Assembly: GCF_901686465.1 (NCBI RefSeq)
Contig: NZ_LR594487.1
Coordinates: forward strand, 2,043,650 to 2,107,649
DNA from: Halorubrum sp. DM2
Lineage (GTDB): Archaea; Halobacteriota; Halobacteria; Halobacteriales; Haloferacaceae
Length of the DNA: 64,000 bases
Direction: 5' to 3'
Under the pieces are notes generated by a model. It was not told the DNA's origin. It was given only the letters and a program-made list of their open reading frames with translations, and searched no databases. A program made the translations under genes and the position numbers. Positions 19,026 through 28,684 of the stretch are shown here, one piece after another. Each line of letters starts with the position of its first letter. The first letter of the stretch is position 1.

Positions 19026-20801
19026 TTAGTAGAGGCTCCGGAGTTCCTCGGCGATGTCCGCCTTGAGCTCCTCGATGTACTCCTCGTAGTCCTCTTGGAC
19101 GCCAATCCGGTTAATTCGGGGGGCGGCCTCGGTGTCGACGATCTCCTCGACCGGGACGCCGGCGTCGAGCGCGTCGAACGCCTCGTCGTTGAACGCCTGG
19201 ATCGTCGTCAGCATGAGGTACGTCTTCTCCGGCGGACAGAAGGTGTCGACCGGGTGGAACGCGTTCTGCTGGAGGTACGCCTCGCGCAGGTAGCGCGCGA
19301 CCTCGAGGGTGAGCTGCTGGTCGTCGGGGAGAGCGTCCTTCCCGACGAGCTGAACGATCTCCTGTAGCTCCGTCTCCTCGTCGAGCACGTCGACCGCCCA
19401 CTGGCGTCGCTCCGCCCAGTCGTCGGCGACCTTGTCTTCGAACCACGGGTCCAGCTGGTCTTTGTACAGCGAGTACGATTCGTTCCAGTTGATCGACGGG
19501 AAGTGGCGGCGCTCCGCTAAGTCCGCGTCGAGCGCCCAGAACGTCTTCACGATACGCAGCGTGTTCTGCGTGACCGGCTCCGAGAAGTCGCCGCCGGGCG
19601 GTGACACCGCGCCGATAGCCGAGACGGACCCCTCCGTCCCGTTGACGTTCTCGAAGTAGCCGGCCCGCTCGTAGAACTGCGCCAGACGGGCGGCGAGGTA
19701 CGCGGGGTACCCCTCCTCGCCGGGCATCTCCTCCAGCCGGGAGGAGATCTCGCGCATCGCCTCCGCCCACCGCGAGGTGGAGTCGGCCATCAGCGCCACG
19801 TCGTACCCCATGTCGCGGTAGTACTCGGCGATCGTGATCCCCGTGTAGATACAGGACTCACGCGCCGCGACGGGCATGTTCGAGGTGTTCGCGATGAGCG
19901 AGGTGCGGGCCATCAGCGGGTTGCCGTTGGCCGGGTCCTCCAGCTCGGGGAAGTCCTCGATGACCTCGGTCATCTCGTTGCCGCGCTCGCCGCAGCCGAC
20001 GTAGACGATGATGTCCGCGTCGGCGTACTTGGCGAGCTGGTGCTGGGTGACCGTCTTCCCGGAGCCGAACGGCCCCGGAATCGCGGCCGTCCCGCCCTTC
20101 GCGATGGGGAACAGGCCGTCGAGGATGCGCTGACCGGACACCAGCGGCGTCCGGGGCGTCTTCTTGTTCGCGGAGGGGCGCGCCTCGCGGACGGGCCACT
20201 CCTGGTGCATCGAGACGTCCGTCCCGTTGGCGAGCTCGGCCACCGTCTCGGTGACGTCGAACGAGCCCGACTCGACGGCGGTGACCTCGGTGGTCTCGCC
20301 CTCGTCGAGCGCGTCCGGCGGCACCATCACCTTGTGGTCGATGGTGACCGTCTCCTCGACGATGCCGACCACGTCGCCGCGGCCGACCTCGTCGCCGACC
20401 TCGACGGTGGGCTCGAACTCCCACTCCTTCTCGAGGTCGATACCGGGGGCGTCAACCCCGCGGTCGAGGTACGGACTGCCCATCTTGCCCTCCAGCACGT
20501 CCAAGGGGCGCTGAACGCCGTCGTAGATGGCGTCCAGCACGCCCGGACCCAGGTCGACCGACAGCGGCTCGCCCGTGTTCTCGACGGGTTCGCCGGGGCC
20601 GACGCCGGAGGTCTCCTCGTACACCTGAACGGTCGTGAGGTCGCCCTCGATCTCGATCACTTCCCCCATGAGCCCTTCGTCGCCGACGTAGACGACGTCG
20701 TTCATGCGGGCGTCGAGATCGCGGGCGGTCACGACCGGACCGCTCACGCTCTGAATGACGCCGTCGTCGGAGACGGCGTCGGTTGTGTCTGCTTTGCTCA
20801 T
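19026..20801 (-). CDS. atpA: A-type ATP synthase subunit A (catalytic)
   Basis: The 591-residue catalytic subunit carries the P-loop GPFGSGKT with K249. It also has the family's N-terminal barrel, the ~90-residue non-homologous insert (about 110-200), and the conserved [14 protein letters not shown] and [27 protein letters not shown] segments. Length is normal and no intein interrupts the P-loop, a frequent insertion point in archaeal A subunits. It is separated from atpF by 1 nt and from atpB by 1 nt, in a tightly packed operon. Confidence 0.98.
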   Translation of the reverse strand: MSKADTTDAVSDDGVIQSVSGPVVTARDLDARMNDVVYVGDEGLMGEVIEIEGDLTTVQVYEETSGVGPGEPVENTGEPLSVDLGPGVLDAIYDGVQRPLDVLEGKMGSPYLDRGVDAPGIDLEKEWEFEPTVEVGDEVGRGDVVGIVEETVTIDHKVMVPPDALDEGETTEVTAVESGSFDVTETVAELANGTDVSMHQEWPVREARPSANKKTPRTPLVSGQRILDGLFPIAKGGTAAIPGPFGSGKTVTQHQLAKYADADIIVYVGCGERGNEMTEVIEDFPELEDPANGNPLMARTSLIANTSNMPVAARESCIYTGITIAEYYRDMGYDVALMADSTSRWAEAMREISSRLEEMPGEEGYPAYLAARLAQFYERAGYFENVNGTEGSVSAIGAVSPPGGDFSEPVTQNTLRIVKTFWALDADLAERRHFPSINWNESYSLYKDQLDPWFEDKVADDWAERRQWAVDVLDEETELQEIVQLVGKDALPDDQQLTLEVARYLREAYLQQNAFHPVDTFCPPEKTYLMLTTIQAFNDEAFDALDAGVPVEEIVDTEAAPRINRIGVQEDYEEYIEELKADIAEELRSLY

Positions 20802-20802
20802 G

Positions 20803-21132
20803 TTAGTCTTCGTCCTCCATCAGGTCGATGCCGATGGCGCGTTTGATCTGGTCGCGCAGCCCGCCGCTGCCGGCTCCGGAGCCGCCGAGCGTCACGAGGA
20901 CCGGCTCGATGCTCCCCTCGACCGCCTCGCGGGTCCCCCGCGAGAGGTGGTCGAGGTCGTCGTCGTGCATCACGATGATGCCGACGCCCTCGTCGTCGAG
21001 CGTCCGCTCGACCGCGTCGTCGAGCTTCTCGTCTTTCTCGTCGTCCGGCACGTTCTCGAACGCCCGGACGCCGGCGAGACGGAACCCGGTCGTGAACTCC
21101 GGGCTGCCGACGACCGCTATCTCCTGGCTCAT
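20803..21132 (-). CDS. atpF: A-type ATP synthase subunit F
   Basis: The 109-residue small rotor subunit sits on the central stalk with subunit D. It begins [23 protein letters not shown] and has the Rossmann-like [13 protein letters not shown] core and a flexible Gly/Ser segment before the C-terminal helix. Its start overlaps the atpC stop by 4 nt (ATGA), implying translational coupling. Confidence 0.95.
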   Translation of the reverse strand: MSQEIAVVGSPEFTTGFRLAGVRAFENVPDDEKDEKLDDAVERTLDDEGVGIIVMHDDDLDHLSRGTREAVEGSIEPVLVTLGGSGAGSGGLRDQIKRAIGIDLMEDED

Positions 21133-22175
21133 GTTATCACCAGCTCCGATTCGATCTCGTCGGGCGACAGCCCGGCCTCCTTCCCGCGGGCGATCGCCCG
21201 GATGTTCTCCGTCTCGCGCTCCTTCGCGAGGATGTACGAGATGATCGGGGTGACCGACACGGGGTGGATCGTGCCGAGCCGGTCGCCGTACGCCAACAGC
21301 GCGGCGTCGATCGCGTGTTCGAACGCGATGAGGCTGTCGGCCTCCTCTAGCTCGCGGAGCGCGGGACCGAGCTCGTCGCCGTACTGGCTGTCGCCGATGT
21401 ACTCGACCAGCTCGTCGATGTTCTGCGCCAGCCGCGCGAGCGACGAGCGGGTGAACAGGTCACCGCCCTCGATGAAGTACGCCGCGGGGTCGATATCCGC
21501 GCCCGAACGGGCGAGCCGGAGCGCGTTCGTCGCGTTCCGGAAGTCGACCTCCGCCTTGAGGAACGCCTCGTACTGCCGGGTCGGCTCGTCGCCGCCAAGC
21601 CCGGAGAGGAGCCGCTCGTAGAACGCGCGGTCGACCGCGTTCTCTAAGGGCACCAGCACGCCCGTCTCCTCGAACTCGGCGTACGCCTCCCGCAGCGGCT
21701 CCCCGTAGATCGTGTCTTCGAGGACCTCGATCACGCCGTCGATCGAGTCCGCCTCAAGCAGCCGGCGGATCCGACGGTCGTCGAACTCGCCGGCGCGGAT
21801 CAGGTCGACCTCGACGGCCGACTGCTCCGCGTCGGTGTAGACGCCGCGGATGACCGTCTTCACGTTCCACGCGTCGAACTTCCGGAGGTACCGGGCGATC
21901 AGGTCGTACAGCGACCCCTCGCTCCAGTCGAGGATGGCGTCGAACTGCTCGGCGAGGTTCCGATTCAACGCGTACTCGATCAGGTCCACGCCGCCGTGGC
22001 GGCTTCCGAGGGCGTTGATCTCCGCGCCGTAGCTCGACTCCTCCATGAACCGGGCGATCTCGGCCGGACCCATCCGAGTGAGCTTGCGGTACTCATCGTC
22101 CCCGAAGAGGCTGCCGCGGCGGGCACGAACCCGCGCGACGACGTACTCGGGGTTCGGGCTGCCGGCGGCGCTCAT
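21129..22175 (-). CDS. atpC: A-type ATP synthase subunit C
   Basis: The 348-residue all-helical subunit forms the funnel-shaped socket between the central stalk and the c ring. It has the characteristic N-terminus (PNPEYVVARVRARRGSLF), the repeated YxxL/LRxK-type helical hairpins and the WNVKTVIRG motif. It overlaps atpE upstream and atpF downstream by 4 nt each. Confidence 0.96.
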   Translation of the reverse strand: MSAAGSPNPEYVVARVRARRGSLFGDDEYRKLTRMGPAEIARFMEESSYGAEINALGSRHGGVDLIEYALNRNLAEQFDAILDWSEGSLYDLIARYLRKFDAWNVKTVIRGVYTDAEQSAVEVDLIRAGEFDDRRIRRLLEADSIDGVIEVLEDTIYGEPLREAYAEFEETGVLVPLENAVDRAFYERLLSGLGGDEPTRQYEAFLKAEVDFRNATNALRLARSGADIDPAAYFIEGGDLFTRSSLARLAQNIDELVEYIGDSQYGDELGPALRELEEADSLIAFEHAIDAALLAYGDRLGTIHPVSVTPIISYILAKERETENIRAIARGKEAGLSPDEIESELVIT

Positions 22176-22750
22176 TGGTCGAACAGCCGGTCCGAGATGT
22201 TCTTCAACTCGTCGTCCCAGACGGACTCTAAGACCGAGTCGAACGTGTTGTTCACGCGAACGCGGGAGGTGTCGCTCTCGACGACGACGCCGCCGAGGCA
22301 GTCGACCTCGCCGTCGACCTCGGCGTTGCGGTCGGCGACGAGATCTTCGAGCAGCTCGACGTCCTCGGCGCGAGTGTAGACGGCGACATCCTCGTCGCCG
22401 TCGAACTCCGCCAGGCTCGCGTCGAGCAAGGCCTCGGTGAGCTCGCGGCGGTCGTCGCCGTCGAGCCCCTCGATGGCGGCCTCGACGTCGTCATGAACGT
22501 CTTCTAAGACGTCGCGACGAGCGCCGAGCCGCTCCTGTTTGGCCTCGAGCTTCGCCGAGGAGAGCGTCTGTTCGCGCTCCTGGTCGATCTGGTCGTCGAC
22601 CTCGGCGAGCCGCTCCTCGCGGATGCGCTCCGCGTCGGTCTCGGCCTCGGCGACGATCTCGTCGGCCTCGGCCTCGGCCGCCTCGCGGATCTCCTCCGCA
22701 CGCGCGCGGGCTTCGTCTCGAACGTCCTCAACGACGGTTTCCAAACTCAT
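22172..22750 (-). CDS. atpE: A-type ATP synthase subunit E (peripheral stalk)
   Basis: The 192-residue protein has a long N-terminal Ala/Glu/Arg coiled-coil helix (about 10-95), which pairs with subunit H in the peripheral stalk. A globular C-terminal domain that contacts the head (VDGEVDCLGGVVVES, NTFDSVLES) follows. It sits 21 nt downstream of atpK and overlaps atpC by 4 nt. Confidence 0.95.
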   Translation of the reverse strand: MSLETVVEDVRDEARARAEEIREAAEAEADEIVAEAETDAERIREERLAEVDDQIDQEREQTLSSAKLEAKQERLGARRDVLEDVHDDVEAAIEGLDGDDRRELTEALLDASLAEFDGDEDVAVYTRAEDVELLEDLVADRNAEVDGEVDCLGGVVVESDTSRVRVNNTFDSVLESVWDDELKNISDRLFDQ

Positions 22751-22771
22751 TGGTTGAAAAACGCTGGAGGA

Positions 22772-23026
22772 TTAACCGACGATGAAGACGACGACGAGCG
22801 CCAGAATGACGATCGTCTCGGGGAGGACCGTCAGGATGAGCCCGTTGACGAACAGATCTTCGTCCTCGGCCATCGCGCCGACGGCAGCCGACCCGATGCC
22901 GCGCTCCGCGTAACCCGCCCCGAGTGCCGCAAGCCCGACGGCGAGGGCCGCCGCGGCGTTGGGGTCAGTCAGCGTTCCACCGGTCGACAGTACGAGGTTC
23001 CCGAGTTCGTTGGTAGCTTCAAACAT
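22772..23026 (-). CDS. atpK: A-type ATP synthase subunit K (proteolipid c ring)
   Basis: The 84-residue two-helix proteolipid has the second helix NGLILTVLPETIVILALVVVF carrying E70, the predicted ion-carrying carboxylate. The first helix contains the Gly/Ala-rich AVGLAALGAGYAERGIGSAA pattern used for ring packing. The protein is of single-hairpin size, so each ring subunit would carry one carboxylate. The ~200-nt gap upstream holds its own TATA-like element, consistent with the need for many copies per complex. Confidence 0.96.
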   Translation of the reverse strand: MFEATNELGNLVLSTGGTLTDPNAAAALAVGLAALGAGYAERGIGSAAVGAMAEDEDLFVNGLILTVLPETIVILALVVVFIVG

Positions 23027-23080
23027 TGGTAGTAGTTGCTGTTGCTCGTCTCCGAACGGTTGCTAATTGCCTCTACAGGA

Positions 23081-23090
23081 GTCATAAAGC
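23081..23090 (-). promoter_or_regulatory. Probable internal promoter before atpK
   Basis: On the minus strand the element reads gctttatgac, in the least GC-rich part of the gap. It lies about 59 nt from the atpK ATG, giving a predicted leader of roughly 30 nt. An extra promoter here would raise expression of the multi-copy proteolipid relative to the upstream H and I genes. Confidence 0.45.
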
Positions 23091-23207
23091 TTCCCAAAAC
23101 GACCGAACAGAATCCGGGAGAACAGTGGGGAAAGCGGCGGCTACTGCGGTCAGATACCCGACAACGTTGCCGGGTTCGTGCGGGCGGACCGCGGCGAGAC
23201 CGACCAG

Positions 23208-23229
23208 CGGCCGGAGATCGCTCCGGCCG
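23208..23229 (-). terminator. Hairpin directly after the atpI stop codon
   Basis: The sequence cggccggag-atcg-ctccggccg forms a perfect 9-bp stem with a 4-nt loop, touching the atpI stop codon at 23230-23232. It has no following U-tract. A role as an RNA-stabilising or processing hairpin, or a partial terminator, is more likely than a strong terminator. Confidence 0.5.
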
Positions 23230-25443
23230 TCAGTCCTCGCGGGTGTACTTCCGGTCGCGTCCGAACGGCAGGTACTCGCGGCCGCCGCCCTCGTAGAAGT
23301 TCCCGAAGAACTCCACGTACTCGAGGCGGACCGCCTGAATGCCGGCAGACGTGACGCCGAGCAGGAGCACGACGATGTGACCGACGACCGCCACGACGAT
23401 CCCGCCGAGGAGCGCGACGACGCCGACTGCGCCGATCGAGGCCGGGTCGAACGCGGTGGTGATCCCCGCGAAGACCAGCTCCTCGCTCGCCGTCTCCTGA
23501 ACGTGGTGGAGGTGCTCGTTCGTGAAGATGAAGTGGAAGCTCCCCTCGCCGCCCTCGTCGATGTACGCACCGAACGCGAGCAGGTTGACCGCGAGCGCCA
23601 TCCCGCCCTTCGCGAGCAGGACGGCCATGATCCGGGCGTACGAGATGACGTTGACGACCGGTGCGAGCGCTTCGGCGAGCTCCGGTGTCGCGCCGACCGC
23701 GAGCAGGCCGAGGCCGAGCAGGATCGCCGCGATGGCCGCGTACCCGACCACGCCCGGGACGGGGAACGTCTCGAACGACACGACCCCGAACGTCAGGACG
23801 CCGAACGCCTCGTAGAGGAAGTCCGGCTTCGGTCCGGGGAGCTGCTGGCTGAAGATCCAGATCCACGCGCCGTTGAGGATCAGCAGCCACGACCCGGCCT
23901 CGTACAGCGCGTGCTTCAGGTCGTGCTGCTGGTAGTGGCTCACGAACGAGAGGATGTGCCCGAGGTTCAGGTGGACGATCCCGAACAGCACGCTGGCGAC
24001 GAGGAACGACAGCGCCCAGTTGAGGTCGGCGGGCGAGAGGCCCTTCCCCTCGACCGGCCAGTGAACGTCACCCGGCAGCAGCTGGTAGGCGTGGTACCCG
24101 AACACGTCGATACCGAAGTAGATCCCGAACAGTATCGTGAAGCCGCCGGCCCACATCGCGACGGAGCCGAGTTCGCGGAACGCGCCGTCGAACTTGGTGT
24201 ACATGAAGGCCCCGATGGCGGCGTAGAGGACGCCGTATCCCACGTCGCCGATCATGAACCCGAACATCGCCGGGAACGTCAGGAACACCAGCAGCGTCGG
24301 GTCGAACTCCGAGTACTTCGGGCGACCGAACGCCTGAACGAGCAGTTCGAACGGTCCCGCAGCGCCGCCGTTGTCCTGAACGACCGGCGGGTCGTCCGTA
24401 CCGTGCGCCGCGTGGCCGCCGTCGGTGGCGACCGCCTCTTCAGTCTCGGCGTCCGCGGTCGCGTCGGCCGACGCCGCGCCACCCGCGTCGTCGTCGACGG
24501 ACTCGGTGTGGTGGTCGCCGTCGGGCGTGAACGAGGCGCGCTCCAGCTCCTCGACCTCGGCGTGGTCGCCGACCGCGTCGGCGACCGCCGCCTCGAAGTC
24601 GGGGTAGGTCTCGGTCGGAACCCATCCCTCGGCGACGAAGGCGTTCTCCGTCGTCGCAAAGGAGAGCGGCGCTTCCTTCTTCTCGGCCTCGATGGTGAGC
24701 TGCTCTTCGGCGCGCAGGAGGAAGCCGGCTGCCTCCGCTTTGACCGATTCCAGCTCGGTCTCGACCGCGTCGAGTTCGTCGCGGAGGTCTGCCTGTTCGG
24801 CCTCCAGCTCCGCGACGTACTCGTCCGGGCTGGCGTCCGCGTCCGGCACGTCGAGCAGCGCGATGTCGACGCCGACCAGCGCGTCCTGAACGACGCCCTC
24901 GGCGTCGGGGTCCGACGGCTTCGCGACGATGGCGAGCACGTCGCCGCCGACGAAGACGTCGAAGGCGTCTATCCCCTCGGCGTCTTCGAGCGCCGCCTCG
25001 ACGGGACCGGGCTTGGCCTCGCCGACGACGACCTCGACGGAGTCGTAGCCGCGCAGGTACGCTAAGTCGATCCCCAGCTCGGCGAACGGCTCCATCCGAT
25101 CGATCTCCTCTTGCCGGTCGCGGATCGCGTTCTGGAGCTCGTCGCGCTGGTCGTTGAGGTCGTTGACCCGCTCGCGGACGCGGTCGAGCTCGGTGACGAG
25201 TTCCTCGTCGTCAAGCGAACGCGCGACCTCGGCGTCGTCCTCGTCGACGTCGAGGATGCTTTCGAGCGACCGCACCGTCACGAGCCGCTCGTTCAGCGTC
25301 TCGGCTCCGTCGAGCGAAGTTCCCGGTTCGAACCCCTCGTACCGCTCGTCGTAGTCGGTGACGTGCAGGGAGTGGTGCGAGTACGCCGCCTCGATGACGT
25401 CGTCGATGACGCGCTTCGAGCCCGTCACCGACACCCGGCTCAT
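23230..25443 (-). CDS. atpI: A-type ATP synthase subunit I (a-subunit, membrane stator)
   Basis: The 737-residue protein has an N-terminal cytoplasmic half (to ~385) with coiled coils and two alpha/beta lobes. An acidic Asp/Ala/Thr/His-rich linker (about 335-375) leads to a C-terminal membrane half with seven to eight helices that forms the ion half-channels beside the c ring. The start is taken at the ATG of MSRVSVTGSKRVIDDVIEAAY, 4 nt after the atpH stop; the longer frame into atpH is an overlap artefact. An alternative ATG lies six codons earlier. It is followed by a stable hairpin and a 200-nt gap before atpK. Confidence 0.95.
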   Translation of the reverse strand: MSRVSVTGSKRVIDDVIEAAYSHHSLHVTDYDERYEGFEPGTSLDGAETLNERLVTVRSLESILDVDEDDAEVARSLDDEELVTELDRVRERVNDLNDQRDELQNAIRDRQEEIDRMEPFAELGIDLAYLRGYDSVEVVVGEAKPGPVEAALEDAEGIDAFDVFVGGDVLAIVAKPSDPDAEGVVQDALVGVDIALLDVPDADASPDEYVAELEAEQADLRDELDAVETELESVKAEAAGFLLRAEEQLTIEAEKKEAPLSFATTENAFVAEGWVPTETYPDFEAAVADAVGDHAEVEELERASFTPDGDHHTESVDDDAGGAASADATADAETEEAVATDGGHAAHGTDDPPVVQDNGGAAGPFELLVQAFGRPKYSEFDPTLLVFLTFPAMFGFMIGDVGYGVLYAAIGAFMYTKFDGAFRELGSVAMWAGGFTILFGIYFGIDVFGYHAYQLLPGDVHWPVEGKGLSPADLNWALSFLVASVLFGIVHLNLGHILSFVSHYQQHDLKHALYEAGSWLLILNGAWIWIFSQQLPGPKPDFLYEAFGVLTFGVVSFETFPVPGVVGYAAIAAILLGLGLLAVGATPELAEALAPVVNVISYARIMAVLLAKGGMALAVNLLAFGAYIDEGGEGSFHFIFTNEHLHHVQETASEELVFAGITTAFDPASIGAVGVVALLGGIVVAVVGHIVVLLLGVTSAGIQAVRLEYVEFFGNFYEGGGREYLPFGRDRKYTRED

Positions 25444-25447
25444 CCGC

Positions 25448-25804
25448 TCAGGCCTGAGCATCCACCGCCTCCTCGGCCTGCTCGTGAACCGCCGCCTCGA
25501 ACCGTTCGACGGCGTAGTCGACGGCCGATTCCACCCGGTCGCGGGCCTCGCGTTCGAGCTCGTCGCGGTCCGAACGCCCCGACTCGAGGATCTCCTCGCG
25601 CCGCTCTTCGATCTCCTCTCGGGCCGTTTCGAGCCGCTCTTCGGCCTCGGAGTCCGCCTCCTCCTCGGCCTCGGCGCGGATCTCGTCCGCGCGATCACGA
25701 GCCTCGGCGAGGCGCTCTTCGGCGTCCGATTCCGCGTCCGCAATGATCTCGTCCGCCTCCCGTTCGGCCTCCTTGATTGAGTTGAGCACCTCTGGTCTCG
25801 CCAT
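25448..25804 (-). CDS. atpH: A-type ATP synthase subunit H (peripheral stalk)
   Basis: The 118-residue protein is almost wholly charged helix (MARPEVLNSIKEAEREADEI..., then repeated EE/RR heptads). It is the partner of subunit E in the right-handed coiled coil of the peripheral stalk. It is the first gene of the atp operon and its start lies ~35 nt from the operon's TATA element. Read from the other strand this region gives long false ORFs. Confidence 0.92.
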   Translation of the reverse strand: MARPEVLNSIKEAEREADEIIADAESDAEERLAEARDRADEIRAEAEEEADSEAEERLETAREEIEERREEILESGRSDRDELEREARDRVESAVDYAVERFEAAVHEQAEEAVDAQA

Positions 25805-25834
25805 GCTACTAATCGCCTGAAACTCTACAAGCGA

Positions 25835-25843
25835 CGTATAAGG
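25835..25843 (-). promoter_or_regulatory. Main atp operon promoter (TATA box)
   Basis: On the minus strand the element reads ccttatacg, centred ~35 nt before the atpH ATG, giving a short predicted leader of about 8 nt. It is the only good TATA element in the 177-nt divergent gap on this strand and would drive H-I-K-E-C-F-A-B. Confidence 0.55.
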
Positions 25844-25949
25844 TGTTTGCGAAAGCCCGCGGGGTTTCGCGCGGATTCCGGGCCGATTCCGGGCGGATAT
25901 CGGACCGAACTCGTCGGACGCGCCCGCCGAGTCCGGGCGTCGCCGCCTA

Positions 25950-25958
25950 CATTTAAGT
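25950..25958 (+). promoter_or_regulatory. TATA box for the minD4-like gene
   Basis: The element catttaagt is centred 28 nt before the ATG at 25982, the canonical spacing for a leaderless mRNA. This supports that ATG over the longer upstream frame. Confidence 0.6.
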
Positions 25959-25981
25959 GCCAGTCGCCGGACCGTCACCGT

Positions 25982-27631
25982 ATGGCAACGGTGTATGCGG
26001 TCGCGTCGGCGAAAGGTGGGGTCGGGAAGACCACCACGACCGCCGCGCTGGCGACGATCCTGGCGGAGTCGGGGGCCGACGTCATCGCGATCGACGCCGA
26101 CCTCGGCATGGCGAACCTCGCGAGCGCCGTCGGGGTCACGCCCGGCGAGATCACCATCCACGACGTGCTCGCGGACGAGGCGGAGCCCGCCGCGGCGGTC
26201 CGCGAGGGACCGTCCGGGCTCCGGGTCGTTCCGGGCGCGACCGACCTCGACGCGTACGCGGCCGCGGACCCGTCGGGACTCCGCCGGGTGATCGAGGCGT
26301 TCGACGACGCCGAGTTCGTGTTCGTCGACGCCGGCGCGGGGCTGTCGCACGACTCCACGCTCCCGCTCGCGATCGCCGACGAGACGCTGCTCGTCTCGAC
26401 GCCGGAGCGGAGCGCCCTCGGCGACACCGAGAAGACGCGACAGCTGACCGAGCGCCTCGGCGGGACGGTCGCCGGCGCTGCGATCACCCGCGTGACCGAC
26501 GACACCGACGAGGTCGTCACCGCCTTACTCGACGCTCCCGTCCTCGGTCGGATCCCGGACGACGAGGCCGTGGCCCGGGCCGCGGCGGCGAACCGTTCCC
26601 TGTCGGCCGCTGCGCCCGACGCGCCGGCGACGCGGGCGTACCGCGACCTGGTCCGGGCGCTGACCGGCGTCGACGTCGCCGGAGCGGGACTCGACGAACC
26701 CGCGGCCGACGCGGCGAGCGAGGCGCGGGCCGGCGGCGAGGGAGGAAGCAGCGAGGGCGGTGGCGAGAGCCCGGACGAGGAGAGCGCGGCCGAACCGGAC
26801 GCGACGGACGACGACGCGGACGACGACGGCCCGGTGACCGACGACGCGGTGATCGTCGACGACGGGCCGGAGACGGCGGTCGGTGACGACGCGGAGGAGT
26901 CCTCAGCGGAGGAAGACGAGACGCCGGCCCCCGACGATGACCAACCGGCGGACGACGACGACATCATCGTCGCGGACCCCGACGCGACCGGGGTGGCGGA
27001 CACCAGCGACGGCGACGACATCATCGTCGCAAGCGAGGACGAAGCCGACGCTGAGACGGTGGGCGACGACGATGAGGCGGACACAGAGGTGGACGACGCC
27101 GAAACGGCCGACGCGGACGACGCCGAAACGGTCGACTCCGAGTCAGCCGAGGCTGAGATCGCGGACACCGATCACGACGGAGCCGACAGCGAGATCGCGG
27201 ACGACGACGAGGCCGACGCCGAGAGCGTGACCGACGACCGCGGGACTGCCGGCGAGGAGGACGCCGCGGTCGACGCCAACACCGACATCGATGCCACCGC
27301 CGAGAGCGACGCCGAGACCGACGACGGCGACGACCCCGACGCGATCCCGGATGCGGACGAGACCGCGCGGGTGACGGCGACCGAGCGGACCGAGTCGGAC
27401 GACGACATCGACGACGAACTGGCCGGCAGCATTCCGTTTCGCGACGACGATACCGGGACGATGAACACCGTGCTGTCGGAGGAGCCGGAAGACGGCGACG
27501 ACGCCAGCGGCGAGAGCGCGGACGGCGAGACGGCCGAGGAGTCGTCTCCGGACGCCGGCGACGAGGAGGACAAGGGAGACGAGGGCGACGGGAAGGACGG
27601 CGGATTCTTCAGTCGGCTGCTCGGTCGGTGA
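25982..27631 (+). CDS. minD4: MinD-family ATPase with long acidic C-terminal extension (MinD4-like)
   Basis: The 549-residue protein starts with a MinD/ParA-type deviant Walker A motif, KGGVGKT (11-17), with both signature lysines. VIAIDADLGMANLA and FVFVDAGAGLSHDS follow. The ATPase domain ends near 235. Residues ~236-535 form a disordered, extremely acidic stretch with short internal repeats (DDDIIVA twice; DDAET twice; EIAD repeats). The last residues, GGFFSRLLGR, form a short amphipathic basic/hydrophobic helix like the membrane-targeting sequence of MinD. In Haloferax volcanii a MinD4 with a long C-terminal extension positions archaella and chemosensory arrays. I recall that gene lying near the atp operon, as here. 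The symbol is assigned by architecture and context. Confidence 0.82.
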   Translation: MATVYAVASAKGGVGKTTTTAALATILAESGADVIAIDADLGMANLASAVGVTPGEITIHDVLADEAEPAAAVREGPSGLRVVPGATDLDAYAAADPSGLRRVIEAFDDAEFVFVDAGAGLSHDSTLPLAIADETLLVSTPERSALGDTEKTRQLTERLGGTVAGAAITRVTDDTDEVVTALLDAPVLGRIPDDEAVARAAAANRSLSAAAPDAPATRAYRDLVRALTGVDVAGAGLDEPAADAASEARAGGEGGSSEGGGESPDEESAAEPDATDDDADDDGPVTDDAVIVDDGPETAVGDDAEESSAEEDETPAPDDDQPADDDDIIVADPDATGVADTSDGDDIIVASEDEADAETVGDDDEADTEVDDAETADADDAETVDSESAEAEIADTDHDGADSEIADDDEADAESVTDDRGTAGEEDAAVDANTDIDATAESDAETDDGDDPDAIPDADETARVTATERTESDDDIDDELAGSIPFRDDDTGTMNTVLSEEPEDGDDASGESADGETAEESSPDAGDEEDKGDEGDGKDGGFFSRLLGR

Positions 27632-27682
27632 CGAGAGAAACGGGGAGAGAAACTGTCTCGGGGGACCGGGCTGCGATGCCGA

Positions 27683-28654
27683 TCAGGCTTCTGACGGCGC
27701 GCGGGCGCGGTCGCGGATCAGCTCGCGGATCTCCTCCGGATCGGTGACGTCCGCGAGCTCCTCGCAGGAGACGAGAGCGGTGCCGTCGACCGACTCGCGC
27801 TTCTCGTCCTCCTCGGTGAAGTACACGGAGCGGGTCTGGGCCACCTCGCCGATGGAGGACATGATCCGGGCGCGCTTCTCGGCCGCGGCGGTGAACGCCG
27901 AGTGGCCGGTGAGCACGCGCGTCGCCGGGCTGTCCTCGTCCTCGGAGACCGCCTTGAACGGCGCACGCGCGGTCGGGTGGACGGTGAACCCGGCGCTCGT
28001 GAGCACGTGGAGGACGTGTTCGTCGTCGGGGTCGGCCGCGGGCGCGGACGGCGTCGGCTCCGCGTCGCGGACGTCGTCCGCGCCCTCCAGCACGTCGACC
28101 GGGCTGGAGAACGGCTGGTCGAACAGCTCCTCCAGCTGGATCGCCACTTCGATGGAGGCGTTCATCCCGTCCTCGTACTTCGAGACGGTGCGTCTGGAGA
28201 CGCCGAGTTCGGTCGCGAGACGGCCGAGCGACCAGCCGCGCTCCTCGCGCTCGTCGGCCAGCAGGTCGCCGTCGAGGCTGACGTACAGTCCGCCGGGGGC
28301 GGCGTAGATGAGCGGCGGCATCCCCTCGACGAACAGGTCGTACGCGGTGTCGGGGTTGATCACCGGCACGCCGTGTCTGAAGTAGACGACGCCGGGTTTC
28401 AGCTCCTCGTCGCGGGTACGGACGCCGATCACCATCGGCGTCCCCCTGAGGTACTCGCCGAGCCGGCGCATCTCCGCGCCGGTCTCCGCGTCGAGCGCGT
28501 CGACGTTGCCGAGTATCTTCAAAAGGAGGAGGTCCTCGTCGCGCCGGGCCGCCACGTCGAAGCTCTTGGGCCGGACCGCACACCGGTCGCTGACGAGGAA
28601 CCCCGCGTCCTCCAGCATCGCGGTGACGTTTCCGATGAGCGCAGTCCGGGACAT
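27683..28654 (-). CDS. Xre-type HTH transcriptional regulator (COG1395-like)
   Basis: The 323-residue archaeal regulator has an N-terminal domain (to ~125) containing a conserved [13 protein letters not shown] core. A cro/C1-type helix-turn-helix (about 135-185; [28 protein letters not shown]) and a C-terminal domain (about 215-310) follow. The C-terminal part contains a VLTGHSAF-type motif. This layout matches the archaeal COG1395 predicted regulators; their targets are unknown. A TATA element reading gcatatata on the minus strand (28676-28684) lies 25-30 nt upstream of the start, implying a leaderless mRNA. It is convergent with the minD4-like gene. Confidence 0.88.
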   Translation of the reverse strand: MSRTALIGNVTAMLEDAGFLVSDRCAVRPKSFDVAARRDEDLLLLKILGNVDALDAETGAEMRRLGEYLRGTPMVIGVRTRDEELKPGVVYFRHGVPVINPDTAYDLFVEGMPPLIYAAPGGLYVSLDGDLLADEREERGWSLGRLATELGVSRRTVSKYEDGMNASIEVAIQLEELFDQPFSSPVDVLEGADDVRDAEPTPSAPAADPDDEHVLHVLTSAGFTVHPTARAPFKAVSEDEDSPATRVLTGHSAFTAAAEKRARIMSSIGEVAQTRSVYFTEEDEKRESVDGTALVSCEELADVTDPEEIRELIRDRARAPSEA

Positions 28655-28675
28655 AGCTAAAATAAGCGTCTCGGC

Positions 28676-28684
28676 GTATATATG
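28676..28684 (-). promoter_or_regulatory. TATA box for COG1395-like regulator
   Basis: The run gtatatatg (catatatac on the minus strand) lies 25-30 nt upstream of the ATG at 28654. It is the only AT-rich stretch in the divergent gap near this start. Confidence 0.6.

Noticed and set aside
19026-20801. Intein in atpA
   Set aside because: Archaeal A subunits often carry one at the P-loop, but this gene has normal length (591 residues) and an uninterrupted GPFGSGKT.
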